Shown: positions 1-6,677 of the stretch, one piece after another
How positions within the stretch are numbered: the first letter of the stretch is position 1
Layout of the letters: each line of letters begins with the position of its first letter
Source: an uncultured Clostridia bacterium
GTDB lineage: Bacteria > Bacillota > Clostridia > Lachnospirales > CAG-274
Assembly: GCA_947631975.1 (NCBI GenBank)
Contig: CANRNM010000006.1
Span: forward strand, 1-34,788
Direction of reading: 5' to 3'
DNA length: 34,788 nt
Notes under the pieces: generated by a model
What the model was told of the DNA's origin: nothing
Database searches by the model: none
Seen by the model: only the letters and a program-made list of their open reading frames with translations
Translations under genes and position numbers: made by a program

Positions 1-1
1 C

Positions 2-793
2 GATAAAAGACTTGACATTTACCTAAAGGACAGCAGAAATATATCCCGCGCCAAGGCGCAGCAGCTTATAGCTGCGGGCTGTGTGCTCATAGACGGACGC
101 ACAGCCAAAAAGCCATCGGAGACTGTGGGAGAAAACAGCAATGTAGAGGTATCGGAGGAGGAGCGCGCGCTCAAATATGCGGGCAGAGGCGGTTATAAGC
201 TGGAAGGCGCAATAAAACGCTTCGGCATTGAAATAAAGGGCGTATGCATAGACATAGGCGCTTCGACGGGCGGTTTTACGGACTGCATGCTTAAATGCGG
301 AGCGGAAAGGGTATATGCCGTGGATGTGGGCACCGCGCAGCTTGCCGAGGCTCTAAGACGGGATAAAAGAGTAATATCCCTCGAAAACACGGACATAAGA
401 AATGCGGACATAGAAAGAGCGGACTTTATAGGCTGCGACGTTTCCTTCATATCGCTTACAAAGATCTTTCCCTCGGCATCCGCGCTCCTTAAGGAAAACG
501 GCAGAGCCGTGTTTCTTATAAAGCCCCAGTTTGAAGCGGGACGCGGAAACACAAACAAAAAGGGTATAGTCAAGGACAAAAAAATACATATAAGGGTACT
601 GGAAAATATAATAAGCTCCGCCGAGGAGAACGGGCTCATACCCATAGGGCTCATGCCCTCGCCCATAAAAGGCGGAGACGGAAACAGAGAGTATCTTCTG
701 TATACCGCGCGTTATGAAAAAGAAAGCAATGTAAAACACAGCGACATAATATCCGCTGCGGACGAAGCGTTCGGCAGTACCGAAAGCAGGTGA
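2..793 (+). CDS. tlyA: TlyA family rRNA 2'-O-methyltransferase, 5' end cut by window edge
   Basis: The reading frame is open from base 2; the ORF track only begins at an internal GTG. The frame upstream of that GTG reads DKRLDIYLKDS..SRAKAQQLIAAG, a typical N-terminal S4 RNA-binding domain, so only the first few residues are missing. The rest is an FtsJ-like SAM-dependent methyltransferase: VCIDIGASTGGFTDCML is the SAM-binding loop, followed by YAVDVG, the DVSFIS segment and KPQFEAGRG. TlyA proteins methylate 2'-OH groups of rRNA cytidines and are often misnamed hemolysin A. The gene is followed after 7 bases by nadK, whose SD lies at its stop, so the two are probably co-transcribed. In Firmicutes tlyA usually sits just upstream of argR and recN, as here. 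Confidence 0.93.
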   Translation, partial: DKRLDIYLKDSRNISRAKAQQLIAAGCVLIDGRTAKKPSETVGENSNVEVSEEERALKYAGRGGYKLEGAIKRFGIEIKGVCIDIGASTGGFTDCMLKCGAERVYAVDVGTAQLAEALRRDKRVISLENTDIRNADIERADFIGCDVSFISLTKIFPSASALLKENGRAVFLIKPQFEAGRGNTNKKGIVKDKKIHIRVLENIISSAEENGLIPIGLMPSPIKGGDGNREYLLYTARYEKESNVKHSDIISAADEAFGSTESR

Positions 794-800
794 GTTTTTT

Positions 801-1658
801 TTGAATAAAATAGGTTTTGTTGCAAACATGGAAAAGGACCCCGAACTGATACATACGGGAGAGCTGGCTTCGTGGTGCATAGAGCACGGCTGCGAGGTGA
901 TACTCACCAACTCGGCATGCAAAAAGATAGGCATAGGCACTCCCGTTAAACATTCGGAGGATATATATACAAATTCGGACTTTGTTGTGGTGCTGGGCGG
1001 AGACGGCACAATACTGCGGGTGGCAAAGCGCGCGGCAATAAGCAAAACGCCCATACTCGGCATAAACTTCGGCACGCTGGGATATCTTGCGGATGTCGAA
1101 AAGGACGATGCCGTAACAGCCATTGACAAGGTGCTGAAGGGCGAATACACCATCGAAAAAAGAATGATGCTCGAAGCGCATATAGAAAAAGGCGGAGTGA
1201 GCCGTGAATCCCTGCTCGCTCTCAACGAGGTATGCGTGAACAACACGGATTTTTCGCGCATGGTTACTCTGGGAGTCGAGGTAAACGACGAATATATAAA
1301 CACGGTAAGAGCCGACGGAGTGATCATTTCCACTCCCACGGGCTCCACAGCTTATAATCTTTCCGCGGGAGGTCCTATACTCAATCCCAACACAGAGCTT
1401 ATGACTATAACTCACATCTGCCCTCACGCGCTCTACGCAAGACCCATAGTAGTGTCGGGCGACGACACTGTGAGGATAAGGTTCTCGGGAGATTACAGCA
1501 ACGCCCGCGTTACTTACGACGGACAAAACGGCGACAGAATAAAAAAAGGTGATACCGTTGTGATAAGGCGCTCTGAATACTGCTGTGAAATAATAAAGAC
1601 GACAGAGCTTTCGTTCTACGATATATTAAGAAGAAAAATGGTTGAAGTAAATTTATAG
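801..1658 (+). CDS. nadK: NAD kinase
   Basis: The product phosphorylates NAD to NADP in the cytoplasm, using ATP or polyphosphate. The hallmark GGDGT motif is at residues 66-70, followed by the conserved LNEVCV and the DGVIISTPTGSTAYNLSAGG segment that binds NAD. The length of 285 aa is normal. The start is TTG, supported by an AGGTGAG ribosome binding site overlapping the tlyA stop about 7 bases upstream; the protein begins MNKIGFVAN, as expected for the family N-terminal strand. It lies between tlyA and argR in a conserved Firmicutes cluster. Confidence 0.95.
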   Translation: MNKIGFVANMEKDPELIHTGELASWCIEHGCEVILTNSACKKIGIGTPVKHSEDIYTNSDFVVVLGGDGTILRVAKRAAISKTPILGINFGTLGYLADVEKDDAVTAIDKVLKGEYTIEKRMMLEAHIEKGGVSRESLLALNEVCVNNTDFSRMVTLGVEVNDEYINTVRADGVIISTPTGSTAYNLSAGGPILNPNTELMTITHICPHALYARPIVVSGDDTVRIRFSGDYSNARVTYDGQNGDRIKKGDTVVIRRSEYCCEIIKTTELSFYDILRRKMVEVNL

Positions 1659-1670
1659 ACGGAGAAGAAA

Positions 1671-2129
1671 ATGAAAGTAAAAAGACAGCTGAAAATATTG
1701 GAATTGATAAGAGAAAACAATATAGACACACAGGACGCCCTCGTTGAGCTCCTCAACAAGGACGGCTACAATGTTACGCAGGCGACTGTTTCAAGAGATA
1801 TACGCGAGCTTAGGCTCAGCAAGATATCGGCGGGCAAAGGAAAGCAGAAATATGCCCTTACCTCCGGAAGCAACAGCGCCGAAATAATGGAGAGGATGAA
1901 CCGCGTATTCAGCGACGGAGTAATATCCATAGACTATGCGGGCAATCTCATAATAATAAAGACCATAACCGGCATGGCTATGGCTGTGGCTGCGGCTCTG
2001 GACGCTATGGACAATACCGAGATAATAGGCACGATAGCGGGAGACGACACCGTCTTTTCGGCGGTACGCAATGAAAACAAGGCTATAAGGCTTGTGAACA
2101 GGCTCAGGAACGATATAAACCAAGAGTAG
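1671..2129 (+). CDS. argR: Arginine repressor ArgR/AhrC
   Basis: ArgR is a hexameric transcription factor that represses arginine synthesis and activates catabolism when L-arginine is bound. The 152 aa protein has an N-terminal winged helix-turn-helix (QATVSRDIRELRLSK around residues 38-52, containing the SRD signature) and a C-terminal oligomerisation and arginine-binding domain with the GTIAGDDTVF segment carrying the paired aspartates. It begins with ATG behind GGAGAAG, 12 bases after nadK. Its place directly upstream of recN is the classic ahrC-recN arrangement of Bacillus and Clostridia. No arginine biosynthesis gene is present in the window. Confidence 0.95.
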   Translation: MKVKRQLKILELIRENNIDTQDALVELLNKDGYNVTQATVSRDIRELRLSKISAGKGKQKYALTSGSNSAEIMERMNRVFSDGVISIDYAGNLIIIKTITGMAMAVAAALDAMDNTEIIGTIAGDDTVFSAVRNENKAIRLVNRLRNDINQE

Positions 2130-2152
2130 TTCCCGCTTTGGAGGTTAAGCTT

Positions 2153-3838
2153 ATGCTTGAAAGACTATATGTAAACAATTTTGCGCTTATCGACGAGCTC
2201 GAGGTCGAGTTCGGCAGCGGGCTTAATGTTCTGAGCGGAGAAACGGGCGCGGGCAAGTCTATAATTATAGGTTCTCTAAGCTTTGTCCTGGGCGGAAAGG
2301 CGGATAAGGACATAATAAAGACGGGCTGCGACATGACGGAGGTCTCCGCTCTCATATCCGTTGAGGACGGCAATGTTATAAAAGAGCTGGAGGCTCTTGA
2401 CTCTCCGCCCGACGAGGACAACTGCATACTTATAAAGCGCACATTCAACACAAACGGCAAATCGGTATGCAGGATAAACGGCAAGCCTGCCACGGTCTCT
2501 ATGGTGAGAGAAATTTCTTCGCTTCTTGTGGACATACACGGTCAGCACGACCACCAGTCGCTTCTCGATCCGTCCAGCCACATGGTCATGCTCGACAGGC
2601 TGTGCGGACAAGAGATAGTCTCGGAGCTCGACAGGCTCGGCAGGCTCTACGCCGACTACAGGGAAGTGTCAGCCAAGCTCAAAAGGATAGACACGAGCGA
2701 CAAGGATATACAGTACAAGCTGGAGCTTTACACCTACCAAAGAGATGAGATAGACGAGGCTTCTCTTAAGCCCGGAGAGGACGAGGAGCTTTCGGAAAGG
2801 CGCAATGTGCTCATGAACAGCGTAAAGCTTAAGGAGCTTATAAACGACTGCCTCGACTGCCTGCACAGAAATGAAGGCTGCGCAACAGACAGCCTGGGCT
2901 CGGCAATAGACAGCCTTGAAGCCATATCCGACATAGACGATACACAGGCAGGAACTCTGGAGGCGCTCAACGACGCCTATTCCATAATAGAGGACGCCGT
3001 AAAGAGCATAAGGCGCTACGAGGAGGGCATGGAAAGCGACCCCGACGAACTGGACAGGACGGAAGAAAGACTTCAGCTGATATACGAGCTTAAAAACAAA
3101 TACGGCGGTACTATTGAAAGCATACTTGCCCACAGGGACAGAGTAAGCGAGCAGATAGAGCTTATAGAAAACAGCGAGGCTCTGGCGGAGGAATATTCCG
3201 CAAGGAAAAAAGAGCTTGAAAAGGATATAAGAGCCGTATGCTCACGCATTACGGACATAAGGAAAAAGACAGCGTTAAAAGCCGAGAAGGACATAATATC
3301 CATACTTAAGGATCTGAGCATGGAAAACACCTTGTTCAGCATAAACATAACGCCGAAGGAAGGCTTTGACGAAAAGGGCGCGGACAAGGTGGAATTTCTT
3401 ATATCAGCCAACAGAGGCGAGGCTCTCAAGCCCCTAAGCAAAATAGCCTCGGGCGGTGAAATGAGCAGAGTTATGCTCGCGCTCAAGAACATACTTGCCG
3501 AGGTGGACAACATAGATACATTCATTTTTGATGAGATAGATACGGGCATAAGCGGAAGAACGGCGCAGAAAACCGCCGAAAATATGCTTGCCGTTTCAAA
3601 AAAGCATCAAATAATATGTATAACTCACCTTCCGCAGATAGCATCTATGGCGGATAAAAACTTCCTCATAGAAAAAAGCACGGCGGGAGAAAGAACAAGC
3701 ACAAATATTATTGAATTATACGGCGAAAAGGTGTATAATGAATTGGCAAGGCTTATAGGCGGAGCAGAGATAACGAAGGCTACGCTGGAAGCCGCCAAAG
3801 AAATGAAATTAATGACAGACAAGCTAAAGGAGAATTGA
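2153..3838 (+). CDS. recN: DNA repair protein RecN (SMC-like ATPase)
   Basis: RecN is a cohesin-like ATPase that acts early in double-strand break repair. The 561 aa product has the Walker A motif GETGAGKS at residues 29-36, central coiled-coil segments, the ABC signature LSKIASGGEMSRVMLALK, Walker B FIFDEIDTG, and the switch region HLPQIASMAD. The ORF track begins at a TTG (2138), but that TTG overlaps the ribosome binding site GGAGG; the ATG at 2153, 8 bases after GGAGG, gives MLERLYVNNFALI, the usual RecN N-terminus. The last bases overlap the SD of the next gene, so the lipoprotein gene is probably in the same transcript. Confidence 0.96.
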   Translation: MLERLYVNNFALIDELEVEFGSGLNVLSGETGAGKSIIIGSLSFVLGGKADKDIIKTGCDMTEVSALISVEDGNVIKELEALDSPPDEDNCILIKRTFNTNGKSVCRINGKPATVSMVREISSLLVDIHGQHDHQSLLDPSSHMVMLDRLCGQEIVSELDRLGRLYADYREVSAKLKRIDTSDKDIQYKLELYTYQRDEIDEASLKPGEDEELSERRNVLMNSVKLKELINDCLDCLHRNEGCATDSLGSAIDSLEAISDIDDTQAGTLEALNDAYSIIEDAVKSIRRYEEGMESDPDELDRTEERLQLIYELKNKYGGTIESILAHRDRVSEQIELIENSEALAEEYSARKKELEKDIRAVCSRITDIRKKTALKAEKDIISILKDLSMENTLFSINITPKEGFDEKGADKVEFLISANRGEALKPLSKIASGGEMSRVMLALKNILAEVDNIDTFIFDEIDTGISGRTAQKTAENMLAVSKKHQIICITHLPQIASMADKNFLIEKSTAGERTSTNIIELYGEKVYNELARLIGGAEITKATLEAAKEMKLMTDKLKEN

Positions 3839-3840
3839 AA

Positions 3841-4842
3841 ATGAAAAAGAAAATCGCGGTTATTTTAACGGGAATCATGCTTATTGCATCAACGGGCTGC
3901 AGCCTTACGGGTTCAGAGGGCATTGATGTGGGACTTGCAAAGACGGACAACATCTTCGCCGAGATAAGCGAAGAAAACAATGTGGAAAATTCAGCGGCAT
4001 CGGAAGCCTTTTCAAAGGCGCTTGAAGCTGTGAACTCCGCCGACAACATCACAATAAATGTGTCAAACCGTATCACTATGGGCGCAGAGGGCTCGGAGGG
4101 CTATCAGGACAGCATAAACGAGAGCCTTGTAAAGATAGGCAAGGACGGAGATAAGGACACTGGCAATGTAGTTATAGACAACACCTATGTGAGCACGGGC
4201 GAGGACGGAAAGCCTTCGGAGGAAAAGAGCAAAATAACGGGCACATACTCCGGCGACGCTCTCTACTTTATAACAAACGACGGCGACAAGGTAAAGGAAG
4301 AAATGGGCTTTGACGACTTTATGTCCGTTGTAAACACCTACAGCGTAAGCCTCTACACGGACTGCATATCAAGGGCTGCCTGCGTTGAAGGCAAGAACAG
4401 CAAGACCTACTACATCGCATACGACCCCGCATCGTTTGAAACGACAATGAACACAAATATAGAGGCTTCGGGTCAGACCTTCGGCGACGGCGAGGCTATG
4501 CACGTTAAATACGCTAATGTAATAGCGGAACTTGACAGCGAGGACAATTTAAAGAGCTATGTTTTCGTAATAAACGCAGAATATGTTACGGATACGGAAA
4601 CTACTCCATACAACTACGAAATAAAGACTGTAGTAAAGGACAAGGATTCAACCGTTGTGGAGCCTGTTGAAAATGAGGACGAATACATGAGCACGGATGA
4701 GTATACTCAGCTTTTGCAGGAGAGGATAACGGCATCCGAGGAAGCTTCGGGCTCGGAGCTTGTTACCGACGGAACAGAGTCGGGCGCAGATGAGGCGGCG
4801 CCGAGCGCAGATACAGCCGAAGCGGGAACTCAGGCGCAGTAA
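3841..4842 (+). CDS. Predicted secreted lipoprotein of unknown function
   Basis: I do not recognise a specific family. The product (333 aa) starts MKKKIAVILTGIML and has a lipobox ending STGC around residues 18-21, so it should be lipid-anchored on the outer face of the membrane. The mature part is acidic and threonine/serine rich, with a low-complexity tail (EEASGSELVTDGTESG and on). The middle has alternating beta-type segments (TYSGDALYFITNDGDK, KSYVFVINAEYVTDTE), reminiscent of the DUF-type lipoproteins of Clostridia that resemble LolA/LppX folds, but that is only an impression. ATG at 3841 follows AAAGGAGA by 7 bases; the TTG at 3835 overlaps the recN stop and is less likely. In Bacillus this slot after recN holds spoIVB, which is absent here. 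Confidence 0.85.
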   Translation: MKKKIAVILTGIMLIASTGCSLTGSEGIDVGLAKTDNIFAEISEENNVENSAASEAFSKALEAVNSADNITINVSNRITMGAEGSEGYQDSINESLVKIGKDGDKDTGNVVIDNTYVSTGEDGKPSEEKSKITGTYSGDALYFITNDGDKVKEEMGFDDFMSVVNTYSVSLYTDCISRAACVEGKNSKTYYIAYDPASFETTMNTNIEASGQTFGDGEAMHVKYANVIAELDSEDNLKSYVFVINAEYVTDTETTPYNYEIKTVVKDKDSTVVEPVENEDEYMSTDEYTQLLQERITASEEASGSELVTDGTESGADEAAPSADTAEAGTQAQ

Positions 4843-4880
4843 AAGCCCCTATACATTATCTAAAAAAATACAAAAAACTG

Positions 4881-4909
4881 TTGACAAAATATTAAACTTA
4901 TGCTAAAAT
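4881..4909 (+). promoter_or_regulatory. Sigma-A type promoter for the tRNA-Lys pair
   Basis: A consensus -35 TTGACA (4881-4886) is separated by 17 bases from TAAAAT (4904-4909), with TGC just upstream of the -10. Transcription would begin near 4916, about 30 bases before the first tRNA. A perfect inverted repeat overlaps the -10 and the start site. Confidence 0.85.
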
Positions 4910-4945
4910 ATTTTTTGTGTTCGGTACAGAGCACAAAAAATATTT
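4906..4945. repeat. Perfect 14-base inverted repeat between promoter and tRNA-Lys
   Basis: AAATATTTTTTGTG (4906-4919) and CACAAAAAATATTT (4932-4945) are perfect reverse complements around a 12-base spacer, TTCGGTACAGAG. The left arm overlaps the -10 box and the predicted start site, and the right arm ends exactly at the base before the tRNA. It could act as an operator, a cruciform or a leader structure; no function is proven. Confidence 0.8.
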
Positions 4946-5018
4946 GCGCGATTAGCTCAGTTGGTAGAGCAGCTGACTCTTAATCAGAAGGTCCGGGGTT
5001 CGAGCCCCCGATCGCGCA
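4946..5018 (+). tRNA. tRNA-Lys (anticodon CUU), copy 1
   Basis: The 73-base cloverleaf has a perfect acceptor stem GCGCGAT/ATCGCGC, D arm GCTC..GAGC, anticodon loop CTCTTAA with CTT at 34-36, and T arm CGGGG TTCGAGC CCCCG. The discriminator is A and CCA is not encoded, so CCA must be added enzymatically. The top pair of the anticodon stem (27-43) is a G-A mismatch. It decodes AAG. Confidence 0.97.
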
Positions 5019-5036
5019 CTTTATATTTTTATATCT

Positions 5037-5109
5037 GCGCGATTAGCTCAGTTGGTAGAGCAGCTGACTCTTAATCAGAAGGTCCGGGGTTCGAGCCCCC
5101 GATCGCGCA
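5037..5109 (+). tRNA. tRNA-Lys (anticodon CUU), copy 2
   Basis: This is an exact copy of the upstream tRNA-Lys, 18 bases further on, with the same 73 bases, A discriminator and no encoded CCA. It shares the upstream promoter and is followed within 10 bases by a hairpin terminator, so both copies are likely made from one short transcript. Confidence 0.97.
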
Positions 5110-5116
5110 CTCTTAA

Positions 5117-5140
5117 CAAGCTTTAAAGCTTGCTTTTTTT
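5117..5140 (+). terminator. Rho-independent terminator after the tRNA-Lys pair
   Basis: The palindrome CAAGCTTTAAAGCTTG is followed by C and seven T residues. It closes the tRNA-Lys transcript. Confidence 0.8.
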
Positions 5141-5158
5141 AAATAATCCCCTTAAAAA
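5130..5158 (+). promoter_or_regulatory. Possible promoter for tRNA-Leu
   Basis: TTGCTT (5130-5135), lying in the terminator stem, is followed after 17 bases by TAAAAA (5153-5158), which would start transcription a few bases before the tRNA. A better-looking TATAAT at 5162-5167 is too close to the tRNA 5' end to serve. The call is tentative. Confidence 0.35.
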
Positions 5159-5169
5159 TTATATAATAT

Positions 5170-5253
5170 GCGGTCGTGGCGGAATGGCAGACGCGCAGGA
5201 TTCAGATTCCTGTCCCGATTACGGTGGTGTGGGTTCAAGTCCCATCGACCGCA
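5170..5253 (+). tRNA. tRNA-Leu (anticodon CAG)
   Basis: This 84-base class II tRNA has acceptor stem GCGGTCG/CGACCGC, anticodon arm CAGGA TTCAGAT TCCTG with CAG at 34-36, a long variable arm with CCG..CGG pairing, and T arm GTGGG TTCAAGT CCCAT. The discriminator is A and CCA is not encoded. It decodes CUG. A phage-type lysis cassette begins 80 bases downstream on the other strand; tRNA 3' ends are common phage attachment sites, but I found no repeat of this 3' end nearby. Confidence 0.95.
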
Positions 5254-5259
5254 GTTTGT

Positions 5260-5285
5260 ACCCTCGGAGTACCGAGGGTGCTTTT
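5260..5285 (+). terminator. Terminator after tRNA-Leu
   Basis: ACCCTCGG and CCGAGGGT form an 8-bp stem with loop AGTA, followed by GCTTTTA. The T tract is short but the position right after the tRNA fits. Confidence 0.65.
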
Positions 5286-5300
5286 ATGTTATAAGATACA

Positions 5301-5330
5301 AAAAAAGGTGTGCATACGCACACCCCTTTT
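5301..5330 (-). terminator. Terminator of the lysis cassette (bidirectional)
   Basis: GGTGTGC ATAC GCACACC forms a 7-bp stem. On the minus strand it is followed by TTTTTT, placing it 10 bases after the endolysin stop. On the plus strand it is followed by CCTTTTATTT and may also stop transcripts from the tRNA side. Confidence 0.8.
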
Positions 5331-5334
5331 ATTT

Positions 5335-6015
5335 TCAGTCATACAGCCCTGCCCTGTCATTTATGACAAGCACTCTCAAGAGTGTTTCGCTTATGTAAAG
5401 ACCATTTTCATTGCCTCTTAAAATGCCCTTGTCTATGAGCTTTTCAACCGTGGGTCTTCCCCAGTCGGGTATCTCGAACACTCTGTTATACACCCTGTCA
5501 ACATATCTGTATACCATATCGTTGGCTTCTTTGCGGGCTATTTTTATTACTTCCGCTTCTGTCATATCATCAACCTCCCATGTTTTTTTAAAATTATTTA
5601 CATTGCCGTAAAGCCTTTTGAGCTTTGTAGGCGTACTGCCCCAGTCGGGCAGCTGAAAATGGGGTTTATCGACGGGACTCACCCAGTCGCCTCCCCATTC
5701 CAGACCTAGCCTTTTGCCTATTGCTCCCACTTTTGAAAACCAGCCGTCGTTGTCATAATAAGCGCCCTTGCCGTCGTTTCGTATAACATCGAAGGCAACG
5801 CCCCACTGATGCATGGAGCTGTAGGAGCTGCCGTCCGCATAGGTAACGATATTGCCCGATGTTATTCTTCCCTTGGCATAGAGGGCGTTTTGCTCCTCAA
5901 CGGAACGAAAGCACTCGCCCAGCTTTACAATAAGCCCCTGCTTTGCGCACTCGCTCACAAGCTTTCCCGCAAGCTCCTGCAAACGAGGGTGGCATAATTT
6001 AATATTTCTGCTCAT
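5335..6015 (-). CDS. Phage-type endolysin, M15 metallopeptidase (L-Ala-D-Glu peptidase family)
   Basis: The 226 aa protein has an N-terminal M15C/VanY-type zinc peptidase domain that cleaves cell-wall peptide. The likely zinc ligands are H69 and D76 in SSMHQWGVAFDV and H119 in KPHFQLP, with D116 as probable catalytic acid; EWGGDW lies between. There is no signal peptide, as expected for an endolysin that needs a holin. The C-terminal part (WGRPTVEKLIDKGIL, then LLRVLVINDRAGLYD) resembles the tail module of clostridial prophage endolysins. ATG follows AAGGAGG closely. It is the last gene of a three-gene cassette, 54 bases after the holin. All key residues are present, so it appears functional. 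Confidence 0.9.
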   Translation of the reverse strand: MSRNIKLCHPRLQELAGKLVSECAKQGLIVKLGECFRSVEEQNALYAKGRITSGNIVTYADGSSYSSMHQWGVAFDVIRNDGKGAYYDNDGWFSKVGAIGKRLGLEWGGDWVSPVDKPHFQLPDWGSTPTKLKRLYGNVNNFKKTWEVDDMTEAEVIKIARKEANDMVYRYVDRVYNRVFEIPDWGRPTVEKLIDKGILRGNENGLYISETLLRVLVINDRAGLYD

Positions 6016-6069
6016 TACTATTCCTCCTTACAACAAATTCCTGCCTGCCATCTTGGCACTTTGTTTTTT

Positions 6070-6255
6070 TCAAACTTCGGGCAAGCCTGCCGTGCTTGTC
6101 AGCAAGCTCAGCACACCTGCCAATATACTTGCGCTTACTACCGATATCCAGTTGACTTCATCCAGCACGACAGCCGTGCCTATCATGGCTATCGCGCTCT
6201 GTGCCATTGTCTTTATTGCCCTAATGAGGGCTGCTTTTAACCATTTCTTTGTCAT
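6070..6255 (-). CDS. Phage holin, r1t/phiLC3-like
   Basis: The 61 aa protein starts MTKKWLKAALIRAIKTMAQ, has an amphipathic basic N-terminus, and two hydrophobic stretches (AIAMIGTAVVL and ISVVSASILAGVLSLLTS) ending in GLPEV. This size and pattern match the small r1t-type holins, which form membrane holes that let the endolysin reach peptidoglycan. The SD AAGGAGAT lies at the end of the upstream gene and the gap is 3 bases, so translation is probably coupled. The assignment rests on pattern recognition of the family, not an alignment. Confidence 0.85.
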   Translation of the reverse strand: MTKKWLKAALIRAIKTMAQSAIAMIGTAVVLDEVNWISVVSASILAGVLSLLTSTAGLPEV

Positions 6256-6258
6256 TTT

Positions 6259-6522
6259 TTAGATCTCCTTTACATATTTATTGTCGCTGTAGGTTTCCTC
6301 CAGGTCGTCTATCCTATGATTGATGACCTTTATTTTTTCATTTGTAACCTCTTCCTTCTTCTCAAGCTCATACATTCGCTCTATTATGTTGTTGTGCTTA
6401 TTTACCTTTTGCTCCAGCTGTTCTATGCGGTATGTAATCAATTTTGTGTTTATAAATATGCCTGCCACGGCTCCCGCAGCCGAGCCCAGCGCGCCTATAA
6501 AGGCAATTATAATATTCTCCAT
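6259..6522 (-). CDS. Small coiled-coil membrane protein of lysis cassette (XhlA-like)
   Basis: The 87 aa protein has one N-terminal membrane helix (IIIAFIGALGSAAGAVAGIFI) followed by a heptad-rich helix (ITYRIEQLEQKVNKH, then IKVINHRIDDLEETY). Small coiled-coil membrane proteins of this layout sit next to holins in many clostridial phages and in the Bacillus PBSX lysis operon (XhlA), where they assist or time lysis. ATG follows GGAGGG. It is the first gene of the cassette, tightly linked to the holin. The exact family is uncertain. Confidence 0.75.
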   Translation of the reverse strand: MENIIIAFIGALGSAAGAVAGIFINTKLITYRIEQLEQKVNKHNNIIERMYELEKKEEVTNEKIKVINHRIDDLEETYSDNKYVKEI

Positions 6523-6577
6523 TCATATCCCTCCTTTGTGCCGATGTTTTTGCCTCCCTATTTTTTATATATTATTT

Positions 6578-6600
6578 AAAATGACAAAGTGTGCCATTTT
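6578..6600. promoter_or_regulatory. Operator-like palindrome upstream of lysis cassette
   Basis: AAAATGACAAAGTGTGCCATTTT is a 23-base dyad in which 9 of 11 base pairs match around a central G (6589). It lies 56 bases upstream of the first lysis gene in an AT-rich intergenic region. It resembles a repressor binding site, but no regulator gene is nearby and no convincing promoter with 17-base spacing was found. Confidence 0.45.
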
Positions 6601-6629
6601 TTCACAAAATCAAAAAATTTTTTACAAAT

Positions 6630-6672
6630 AAAAAAATCCCCGTCCGCATATCGCAGACAGGGGATAGTTTTT
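6630..6672 (-). terminator. Terminator of the yeiH-family gene
   Basis: ATCCCC and GGGGAT pair, with an inner GTC/GAC pairing, and on the minus strand the hairpin is followed by six T residues. It lies just after the stop of the transporter gene and separates it from the lysis cassette. Confidence 0.75.
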
Positions 6673-6677
6673 TAATA

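Noticed and set aside
353-1526. Two long minus-strand ORFs opposite tlyA and nadK
   Set aside because: Shadows of well-identified genes, with no motif of their own.
5162-5167. TATAAT immediately before tRNA-Leu
   Set aside because: Only two bases separate it from the tRNA 5' end, so transcription would start inside the tRNA; it cannot be the -10.
5168-5421. Two small ORFs over tRNA-Leu and the lysis cassette terminator
   Set aside because: They run through the tRNA and two hairpins and into the endolysin gene antisense; not real genes.
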